A DNA stretch of 64,000 bases from Leuctra nigra (lineage: Eukaryota > Arthropoda > Insecta > Plecoptera > Leuctridae), in NCBI GenBank assembly GCA_934045905.1, contig OW203767.1:16247073-16311072 (forward strand). The letters run 5' to 3'. Each line of letters starts with the position of its first letter. The first letter of the stretch is position 1. This document shows positions 59,701 through 64,000 of this stretch, piece by piece. Made by a program: the position numbers and the translations under genes. The notes beneath the pieces were generated by a model. That model searched no databases. It worked only from the letters and a program-made list of their open reading frames with translations, and had not been told where the DNA came from.

Positions 59701-62700
59701 TTCATCTCATTGTCGTAACCACCAATCCCCCTGATATCATTAGCGCCTTACTTTGAGACTATGACGAGAGTCGATGGACTGCCAACGCTCGACTGCGATT
59801 ACAACCTGCCCATTTCTGTTTCAGAAGAGTCATATAGCAAACACTGCATGCCGGACTATAACTACATTGATCTAGAAGACATCTTCGAAGAAGAAGACGA
59901 CGCGCTCAACGAACAGTTAGGAGAAGGTCCAGGTAAACAAGCGATCCTATAAGAAATGCGCTCACTATGGGCTCGTTTTTAACTCGGTAGCAATCAAATG
60001 AGTTTATTTGTACTCTTGTACTTTTGTTAGTTGCTTTCTATATAAACAAATATTATTAATTGATGTTGTATTTCGTCATGTATTCATAGTATCGACCAAC
60101 TATTTTCTACCCCCTTACAACTAGAAATGATTTAATATCGATTTTAAAATTGGCCCTAGCGAGCATTGCTTAAATGACACTTTGCTTGCCCAATGATTTC
60201 TAAATACGTTCCTTTTCATAAATTTTTACAGCAAGAATTTGAACTTTGATCAGGCTCAAGAATATTGTCTTTATTCTTGTTTAATTTTGATTATTTTTTC
60301 ATCACGTTTTTGTGCCAAGACCGCCATCCATGCAGTATTGTGTCGAGTATGCCATACCAACATAATGTATCTCAGTCAGTATACTCCAGTTTCTCTCCAT
60401 AGAGACTAGATTAGTTAGGAAAGAGTACCTATGCTAGTCCATCGACATAATCGTGGACTTTTTACAATAATCTAGGTACATTGCATTTCATTTCTGCTTG
60501 CTCTAAGCATGGCAGTGCCTCAATGGTCTGGTCTTTTCTGACAAGTGAGCAGACTATCTTGAAATGTTTCTTTTTCGCCTTAGCAGTGCTGTTGAAATAG
60601 TTAAATTTCGATAGAATTAGAACACGCATATTTATTCGCTCCACTGGTACGTGCACTTGCTGTAGATATTGATTTCGTAGTCACAGCATTTATTCCACTT
60701 TTGCAGTTTACGCACATATGAATTAAGCCATGGTAATGACTAATTAATTAGTAAGTAAGCAAGTGTCAGTTAGAGTTTCTTGCCATACTTTGCTCTCGCT
60801 TAGTGCATCAGGGCCTGATTTTTTACTTCTATTTGAACTTTATAGTTATGCATTTATTCATAATTATTAAATTGTCTGTTTTCAACTTTTATTGAATAAT
60901 GATTATGTACTGCCAGTTAGTTAATACATATTGCGTTTGAGTTCACTATTTACTGTCCAGTCTTATTTATTCTTCGTAATGTCTGATTTCATTATACATT
61001 TGAACTTATCGCTGCATAGCAATTTACTATTTAGCAAGAAAAGGTTTTTTCAGTATAAAATTTAAAATTATTCATAAATCTTTAATTATTAATGTATTCT
61101 TCATTTAATATATCAGTACTTAGTAGTAAGTAGCAACTACTAATGCTATACATACTTGTCAGGAATAGACAAATTGTTTTACAAAACACAAATTTACTTG
61201 AAGTTTGACATTTTGAGATTTAAAAATTCTTTTGCTGCCTCTTTGATTTTAATAAAAATTTAAAATAAAATATGTGAAATTAAATTTATCTCAGAAAGAA
61301 ATTGAAGTACAAATATTGATTATCAAATAATTTCAAAATATTTAATACTGAACAAACTTTAGTGATCTTGACTCGCATGCTTAACTCTTGCTTGCTTGTA
61401 TGTGTTTCTGTATGCTCGTCTCCGTCGGAATCATTTCCTCCATCCCAACATCCTTCCTCCATTCCGGTGTCCTTCCTCGAGACGGAGATTCCTTCGTAGA
61501 GGAGTTATATTTACGAGATGCACAAGTCGGTCTTTACTTTGATGCCACTTACGAGTACCAAGTACAAAGCGTCTTTATGGGTGAACCTTCACTGCTCCTT
61601 AATCTAAATTTAACAAATGAGTTATAGCACCATAGTTTTGATAGTGGACTGTTCGATCTATTATGCCCAAAAATGTGGCGACACATTCAGTTTAAAATTT
61701 AAAAATTCAGATCAATTACACAAAAATACAAGGTTTTATATTTTAGTTTGAAATGTTGAACCAATATCCTATAATTCTAAAATTGGACTTTATTTCGAAT
61801 TCCTGTAATTTTTTTATAATTTTGTACAGATTGACCGACTTACGGACTTACAGACTGACTGTAAATCAATTTTAAAAATCCAATTCAAGACCAACTTCAG
61901 TATTCTTTCGAATCAAGTGTTCTCCGTCAAATACAACCCCTCTACTCGAGCCGCTTGCTTGTTGTGATTCTTATCGAAAGAGCGAGATAGTTTGCGAGAG
62001 AGAGAACTGACTGATGAATCCCGTCCCCATGTCTCCATGTCACATGTGACCCTGGCTGTGACTGCAGACACTTTCTTCTCCGTGCTAGTACCACCACCAA
62101 AGCAGTTGACCCTCGAGCGACAGCTCAACAAGAGCGTGCTCATCGGCTGGAATCCGCCCGAGTCGGCCAATCCGATGGACTCGTACCACGTCTACGTCGA
62201 CGGTGTGCTCAAGACGACGGTGAAGGCGTGCGAGCGGACGCGTGCTCTTGTCGAGGGTGTAGATTCTAATAGGGTTAGCTAACACTTTTTTATTATATGA
62301 TTTATCATATTCTAGCAACTAAAGAATTGGTATTAGGAACTTATATCCCCGACTCAACAATTTAAAAAAATGTATGCTCTATGTATGCTTTCAAAATAAA
62401 TAAATAAAGTAGTTAATTAATCATTTTTAATACCAAATATAACATATTTTTATGATATTATTAATGTTTTTTTCTTTTATGCAATACTAATTGGGTAGTC
62501 CATAATATCCTAACCAGCTTCAACCTAATTCAACGTGTCCTTGCTTAGCCGCATCGCATCAGCGTTCGCTCCATCACTCCGAACCGGCGCACGTCGCGCG
62601 ACGCCGCGTGCACGATGGTCATCGGCAAGGACGTGCCCTTGGGGCCGAGCCACGTGAAGGCGACCAACGTGACAAGCACGTCGGCCGTGATCTCGTGGCT

Positions 62701-63564
62701 GCCTTCGAACTCGAACCACCAGCACGCCGTGTGCGTGAACAACGTCGAGGTGCGGACGGTGCGACCGGGCGTCTACAGGCACACCATCACAGGTGAGACC
62801 AGGACCATAGGCGCCAGGAGGGGGGGGGGGGGGGGGAGCAAGCACTCCCTTTTGCCCCCTCCCCTCCCTGGATGTCAGGAAAAAATCAAGTTTTGTGGTG
62901 TTTTAAGCATACCTAGTTGCATTTTGTAAACAAAAAATGTCAAAAAATTGATTTCAAAGTGTCCGAAAAAACAAATGCCAGGCAGGGCAAGAAGGAGTTA
63001 TGCCCCCAACACCCCATACAATTTTAAAAAGTTGATTTTTTTTAACAAAATCGACTTCAAAACGTATAAATATTTACATAAAAGTGTCAAAAAAACAAAA
63101 AACACCCTGCGAGTCATACATCAAGGCATAATAAATGTCATATGTACATTTAAACAAATAATAAACAGTGCCTGGAATGAAAAGGATTGTCTGATAAAGG
63201 TTTGATGGCATCATCCCATGAAGTCTGTGCTAATGCATTATCTAAATCTATGTTAGGTTAGCTCTGATTTCATTGATAATAACAAGGATTTATTGTCAAG
63301 GAACCTGACCAGCAGCCAATCCGTTTTGTGCAAAGTACCGTTTTTAATTGGTTTGAGTGTACCTAATTTATTTCTGTGCATTTGCAAAATTGAATCTCGG
63401 TGAAAGTATACTAACACGCTTGAGCGTTCCAGGGCTGGCACCGAACACTGTGTACAGGGTCACAGTACGTGCCAAGAACATCCGAGCGCCACACTTCGAC
63501 GAGAAGCAATCGCAGCAGGTAGAGCGATTCTCGTGTCACATAGACTTTCGGACCTTGCCCAAAG
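31981..63564 (+). CDS. Rbp: RIM-binding protein (active-zone scaffold), partial at the right edge
   Basis: Sixteen phase-compatible exons read in one frame, about 905 residues visible. RIM-BP links RIM and voltage-gated calcium channels at presynaptic active zones. In order: a coiled-coil N-terminal region (exons at 34415, 43257, 45042 and 47278; [18 protein letters not shown]), a Ser/Pro/Gln-rich linker (50552, 53730) including a conserved helix [19 protein letters not shown], the first SH3 domain split over 55317, 55686 and 56375 ([46 protein letters not shown]), an acidic linker (59825), and fibronectin III modules (62068, 62549, 63433; [20 protein letters not shown]). Family proteins then carry a third FN3 and two more SH3 domains, which must lie beyond the window. 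The assignment is firm for 43 kb onward; the start exon (31981) is inferred from phase and context. Confidence 0.93.
33595..33700 (-). mobile_element. tRNA-like sequence, probable SINE head
   Basis: On the minus strand, GCGGGTTCGATTCCCGTC forms a T-arm and B-box, preceded by ACCTGACCCCCGACG and by an A-box-like TCAATGGTGAATTCAGTGGG. The cloverleaf is not complete. Confidence 0.45.
34415..34537 (+). CDS. Rbp: RIM-BP exon, first coiled coil
   Basis: It is 41 codons, phase 0/0, with acceptor TGTTCTCAG and donor GTGAGT. It encodes a heptad-like helix with [20 protein letters not shown]. It is separated by 8.7 kb from the next coiled-coil exon but in the same phase and of the same character. Confidence 0.75.
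34556..37100. repeat. 35-bp minisatellite, about 70 units, in RIM-BP intron
   Basis: Units of the type CCTGACCAGACCCCACTGG followed by ATCCGACATCCATCCA start 18 bp after the exon donor and run for 2.5 kb. Variants alternate A/G in CCAGACC or CCAGGCC and have ATCCATCCA, ATCCATACA or ATCCATGCA at the end. A variant block (AACAGGCCCCTCTGG ... ACACATCCTGATCC ... CAACAACCATGC) occurs at 34776-34975 and again at 35740-35935, showing a higher-order duplication of about 964 bp. Each unit contains GGATCC. Because the repeat lacks stop codons on the minus strand in all phases, it generates very long spurious frames. Confidence 0.95.
37377..38586. mobile_element. 1.2-kb terminal-inverted-repeat element
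   Basis: The outer ends are AAGTTCGGTATCTGTATTC and its reverse complement; the inverted repeat continues about 55 bp. Inside each end lie further palindromic blocks built from TATACCGATACGTATCGGTATA and AATTCATTATCATTTGTATA-like sequence. The interior (37560-38430) has several diverged units ending in AAGTTGATCGGTCAAACGG-type sequence, similar to the GATCGGTTTAGCCGTT units of composite element A. No protein is encoded. It interrupts the intron after the first RIM-BP coiled-coil exon. Confidence 0.8.
38753..38780. repeat. (TAAG)n simple repeat
   Basis: Seven TAAG/AAGT units are followed by TTTATTTCCATTATACAAG, which resembles the tail of an insect non-LTR element, but no element body is visible. 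Confidence 0.85.
39439..39454. repeat. Poly-C run
   Basis: About 16 consecutive cytosines are present. Similar C or G runs occur at 5166, 16410 and 62821. Confidence 0.9.
40090..40375. other. GC-rich, CpG-dense island in an AT-rich intron
   Basis: This stretch of about 285 bp has many CG dinucleotides (GACGACGACGTCGAGG, GCGGCGGCGACGGTGCGCGC) and a B-box-like GAGGTTCGAATC. It is unlike its AT-rich surroundings. The minus-strand open frame of 86 codons across it shows no recognisable domain. It may be a decayed transposon, or a regulatory region of the nearby genes. Confidence 0.5.
40931..41028. mobile_element. Foldback element, family 1, second copy
   Basis: The arms hold GGGGACAGGCTAAGTTGAACCC and its reverse complement around a loop of about 45 bp (longest piece quoted: GGGGACAGGCTAAGTTGAAC). 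It is the same family as 16769-16854, with a different central part. Confidence 0.8.
41288..41337 (-). mobile_element. SINE fragment, 3' end only, minus strand
   Basis: The sequence TTGTCTTGGGCTTAACGTTG followed by CACTGTTCTGCAGCGAGTCTAATGG is the reverse complement of the 3' end of the SINE at 17077 (residual 50 bp). Confidence 0.75.
41757..41762 (-). terminator. Polyadenylation signal of the SMNDC1 gene
   Basis: AATAAA on the minus strand lies about 325 bp after the SMNDC1 stop codon, a plausible 3' end for the nested gene. It was identified by position and motif only. Confidence 0.5.
42088..42831 (-). CDS. SMNDC1: Survival motor neuron domain-containing protein 1 (SPF30), single exon
   Basis: It is an intact frame of 247 residues from [20 protein letters not shown]; an in-frame upstream ATG at 42888 would add 19 residues with no family resemblance, so 42831 is preferred. 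SPF30 is a spliceosome assembly factor of the nucleus, needed for joining the U4/U6.U5 tri-snRNP to the pre-spliceosome. Residues 1-55 form a conserved N-terminal helix region. Residues about 88-142 form the Tudor domain ([20 protein letters not shown], then [13 protein letters not shown]), which binds symmetric dimethylarginine. The lysine-rich segment [17 protein letters not shown] and the tail ([31 protein letters not shown]) are typical. Length agrees with the human 238-residue protein. The gene lies in a RIM-BP intron on the opposite strand and has no introns. It could be the original gene or an old retrocopy; the frame shows no damage. Confidence 0.95.
   Translation of the reverse strand: MADDLQGNLQNYKLQLQQVEAALTSDTDNEELKKLKIDLEEVIDLTLDLIKTQIVDSKGRSKPTQDTTLASKLLAAEQPVILEADEKKQWKVGDRCLALLSKDGLYYEALIEDILEDTNVATVTFDNEDEDSELTAVSLLREIKTGANKPDESGDGKSKKAINSKHREYQKIKKQKKLQRFKAMEEEREGEKNKWLQFSKKKKGVLKKSIFASPDTVNGRVGVGTCGTSGKPMTEYTTADKWRKGMD
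43257..43346 (+). CDS. Rbp: RIM-BP exon, coiled coil
   Basis: It is 30 codons, phase 0/0, reading [20 protein letters not shown] and on to [10 protein letters not shown], with donor GTATGT. Other phases give non-helical sequence or do not fit the neighbours. Its heptads follow on from the exon at 34415. Confidence 0.85.
43666..43740 (+). CDS. Rbp: RIM-BP exon, 25 codons
   Basis: It encodes [20 protein letters not shown], then ESILK, phase 0/0, with acceptor TATTCACAG and donor GTAAGT. It is polar linker sequence between coiled-coil blocks, and it could be optional because it keeps phase. Confidence 0.75.
43767..44442. mobile_element. 676-bp TA-flanked inverted-repeat element
   Basis: The ends are GGGTGACA and TGTCACCC, directly flanked by TA on both sides (43765-43766 and 44443-44444). 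The inverted repeat extends to CAGTAGTTGCGC. CAGTAGTTGC-type motifs recur inside (near 43970 and 44015). TA duplications fit a Tc1/mariner-type non-autonomous element. It begins 26 bp after the RIM-BP exon that ends at 43740. Confidence 0.78.
44487..44643. mobile_element. 157-bp foldback element
   Basis: The left end AAGGTCGATTCACATGGC and the right end GCCCTGTGAATGTACCTT are imperfect inverted repeats. There is an internal symmetry of CCGAG/TTCCA-rich blocks. It lies close to the previous element but has different ends. Confidence 0.6.
45042..45212 (+). CDS. Rbp: RIM-BP exon, 57 codons
   Basis: It encodes a charged helix ([20 protein letters not shown]) followed by a Thr/Ser-rich stretch and [12 protein letters not shown]. 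It is phase 0/0 with donor GTAAGA. Confidence 0.9.
46328..46557. mobile_element. 230-bp TA-flanked MITE
   Basis: The terminal inverted repeats CACCCGCGGTCA / TGACCGCGGGTG are flanked by TA on both sides (46326-46327 and 46558-46559). It has no coding capacity and fits a mariner-type MITE. Confidence 0.78.
47278..47442 (+). CDS. Rbp: RIM-BP exon, conserved coiled coil
   Basis: The acceptor is TTTGTGTCTAG. It encodes [20 protein letters not shown] and [14 protein letters not shown], the best-conserved N-terminal segment of the family, ending SWKNRGLQ. Phase 0/0. Confidence 0.95.
47570..47723 (+). CDS. Rbp: RIM-BP exon, Ser-rich linker
   Basis: It encodes [20 protein letters not shown] and further polar sequence to GRTRAQT, ending in phase 1 at donor GTAGGC. 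Confidence 0.92.
48310..49620 (+). mobile_element. Composite element A, copy 2 (shorter)
   Basis: It starts CCCATAAAAAACACTCCG; the arms (48310-48470 and about 48530-48693) enclose a spacer of only about 60 bp. The CRE/ETS-like units follow, one perfect (TGACGTCACTTCCGG at 49168) and two mutated (near 48891 and 49045). A GAATCT run lies at 49320-49340. It ends with the same hairpin and CCACTAGAT. It lies in the intron between RIM-BP exons 47570 and 50552. Confidence 0.85.
50552..51025 (+). CDS. Rbp: RIM-BP exon, long linker with conserved helix
   Basis: It is 158 codons long. It begins in phase 1 ([20 protein letters not shown]) and ends in phase 1 (...DKTRSTIG, donor GTGAGT). The conserved part is [20 protein letters not shown] near its end. 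An internal segment 50744-50851 has both an intron-like donor (GTATGT) and acceptor (pyrimidine tract, CCCCCTCAG) and is 108 nt, divisible by three, with no stop; it may be a spliced or optional intron. Confidence 0.9.
51398..51550 (+). CDS. Rbp: Candidate optional RIM-BP exon (51 codons)
   Basis: It is bounded by acceptor ATCCACGCAG and donor GTAAGA. It is symmetric for phase 1, the phase of the exons on both sides, and reads [20 protein letters not shown] followed by a Gln-rich run and [12 protein letters not shown]. There is no homology evidence. A second open frame through the same stretch ([14 protein letters not shown]) would not fit the phase. Confidence 0.4.
53730..54068 (+). CDS. Rbp: RIM-BP exon, Pro/Ser/Met-rich linker
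   Basis: It encodes [20 protein letters not shown] through [13 protein letters not shown], phase 1/1, with acceptor CTCTCGCCAG and donor GTGAGT. It is low-complexity, GC-rich and probably disordered. Confidence 0.92.
55317..55425 (+). CDS. Rbp: RIM-BP exon, start of SH3-I
   Basis: It encodes [20 protein letters not shown], then [17 protein letters not shown], the first strand of the SH3 domain. It ends in phase 2 at donor GTGAGT. Confidence 0.95.
55686..55788 (+). CDS. Rbp: RIM-BP exon, SH3-I middle
   Basis: It encodes [20 protein letters not shown] and [14 protein letters not shown]. The ALYDY-type motif (RYSYDP) and the acidic n-Src-loop region are evident. It ends in phase 0 at donor GTGCGT. 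Confidence 0.95.
56375..56576 (+). CDS. Rbp: RIM-BP exon, SH3-I end and linker
   Basis: It encodes [20 protein letters not shown] (the SNF motif closes the ligand groove), [20 protein letters not shown] and a linker ending ASFMM. It ends in phase 1 at donor GTGAGT. A second strong donor (CAG|GTGAGT) at 56639 would lengthen the exon by 62 nt in open frame. Confidence 0.95.
58862..58943 (+). CDS. Rbp: Candidate alternative RIM-BP exon, basic
   Basis: The frame [27 protein letters not shown] starts in phase 0 and ends in phase 1 at donor GTACGT. This matches the long form of the preceding exon (ending phase 0 at 56638) and the phase-1 exon at 59825. The acceptor GGGCACATCAG has a poor pyrimidine tract, so this is tentative. 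Confidence 0.35.
59585..59760 (+). mobile_element. Possible tRNA-derived SINE, third family
   Basis: It shows TGTCGTAGCTCAATAGTAAC (A-box-like) and CATCGGTTCGATTCCGATG (T-arm/B-box), then a short unrelated body to TTAGCGCCTTACTTTGAG. It lacks a visible target-site duplication and sits about 65 bp before the next RIM-BP exon. Confidence 0.5.
59825..59932 (+). CDS. Rbp: RIM-BP exon, acidic linker
   Basis: It encodes [20 protein letters not shown] and [17 protein letters not shown], phase 1/1. The acidic region between SH3-I and the FN3 repeats is typical for the family. The other two reading phases contain stops. Confidence 0.9.
61482..61580 (+). CDS. Rbp: Candidate optional RIM-BP exon (33 codons)
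   Basis: It is preceded by a long pyrimidine-rich tract (TTTCCTCC ... CCTTCCTCGAG) and followed by donor GTGAAC. In phase 1 it reads [20 protein letters not shown], then [13 protein letters not shown], and leaves in phase 1, so it can be included or skipped without a shift between the acidic linker and the first FN3 exon. Confidence 0.5.
62068..62273 (+). CDS. Rbp: RIM-BP exon, first FN3 domain
   Basis: It encodes [20 protein letters not shown], then the FN3 core [10 protein letters not shown] and [14 protein letters not shown], ending VDSNR. It runs from phase 1 to phase 0. The donor is GTTAGC, weaker than its neighbours. Confidence 0.93.
62549..62792 (+). CDS. Rbp: RIM-BP exon, end of FN3-1 and start of FN3-2
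   Basis: It encodes [20 protein letters not shown], the end of the first FN3, then the second: [20 protein letters not shown] and [17 protein letters not shown], ending YRHTIT in phase 1. It is strongly conserved and easily recognised as RIM-BP. Confidence 0.95.
62821..62837. repeat. Poly-G run
   Basis: About 17 consecutive guanines lie 28 bp after the preceding RIM-BP donor, in the intron. Confidence 0.9.
63433..63564 (+). CDS. Rbp: RIM-BP exon, end of FN3-2 (last in window)
   Basis: The acceptor is GAGCGTTCCAG. It encodes [20 protein letters not shown] and a linker to FRTLPK, leaving in phase 1 at GTAAAG; a second GT six bases later would add two residues. The rest of the gene lies to the right of the window. 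Confidence 0.92.
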
Positions 63565-64000
63565 GTAAAGGTAAATTTCATTTTGATGTTTCTACTTTGA
63601 TCTTGAGCTTAGCAATTAGATTAGACGAATAGTTTAGAATCGGAGTCACTTTTCACTTTCAAGAAACTTTCAAATTTGAACAAGATTTATTATGGACGAA
63701 TTAATTGAAACATTTCAACCTTTAACATTATGAAAGTGAATCTTGACATAAGTAGTAAGATTTTATTCTTTTAGAATATCAGTAGAATTAAATATTATAA
63801 AAATAAATCCCACAAATATTTTAGAAGAAACGGGAATATATACGTGTTACTGTTGCAAACCATCAATTGAGCAAGGTAGCTTATCAAAAGCAAAATCAAA
63901 TCTCGCATCCATCTTACATATTTGGTTATAAATATTGTGTATTATAAAAAACTCCATGACGAGATACTTACTCTCATCTTATACTCTCATATTGTGTGTG

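Noticed and set aside
61388..61481. Start of the 61388 frame as a new gene with signal peptide
   Set aside because: The hydrophobic start lies in a pyrimidine tract typical of a splice acceptor; only the part after 61481 fits the RIM-BP phase.

Overview
This is animal nuclear DNA from an arthropod, most likely a hemipteran insect (planthopper-like, not resolved further). The grounds are AT-rich introns with standard GT-AG splice sites, an insect ionotropic receptor, an insect-type RIM-binding protein, intron-containing tRNA-Tyr genes, tRNA-derived SINEs and many small foldback transposons. There is no prokaryotic architecture.

Layout. (1) 1-12.1 kb is mostly non-coding and AT-rich. It holds a 36-bp minisatellite (about 3.36-3.94 kb), a small foldback element (6.2 kb) and a reverse-strand SINE (9 kb). 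(2) 12.17-14.17 kb, minus strand, is an intronless divergent ionotropic receptor. (3) 16.4-17.9 kb is a cluster of repeats: a direct duplication, a short foldback, a complete SINE with 14-bp target-site duplications, a tRNA-like sequence and a 196-bp hairpin element ending 35 bp before a start codon. (4) 17.9-29.2 kb, plus strand, is a five-exon CRAL-TRIO (alpha-tocopherol transfer protein-like) gene of 323 residues. Its first intron holds nested transposable elements. Its third intron holds a minisatellite that appears to have grown from exon 4 and carries two extra copies of the exon-4 splice acceptor. Its fourth intron holds two convergent tRNA-Tyr genes. (5) 31.9 kb to beyond 63.6 kb, plus strand, is a large RIM-binding protein gene (Drosophila Rbp-like). 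The visible part encodes N-terminal coiled coils, a low-complexity linker, the first SH3 domain, an acidic linker and the first two fibronectin III repeats plus the start of what follows. The gene runs off the right edge. Its 8.7-kb intron after the first coiled-coil exon contains a 2.5-kb 35-bp minisatellite, a 1.2-kb inverted-repeat element and, on the opposite strand, an intact single-exon SMNDC1/SPF30 splicing-factor gene.

Functionally the genes are unrelated: an olfactory/gustatory-type receptor, a lipid carrier, a presynaptic active-zone scaffold and a spliceosome factor. The most interesting features are the exon-seeded minisatellite with multiplied splice acceptors, phase-compatible optional exons and an in-frame 108-nt intron-like segment in the RIM-BP gene, a transposable element whose insertion boundaries can be read from an empty-site copy in the same intron, and internal repeats of that element that spread a TGACGTCACTTCCGG motif.
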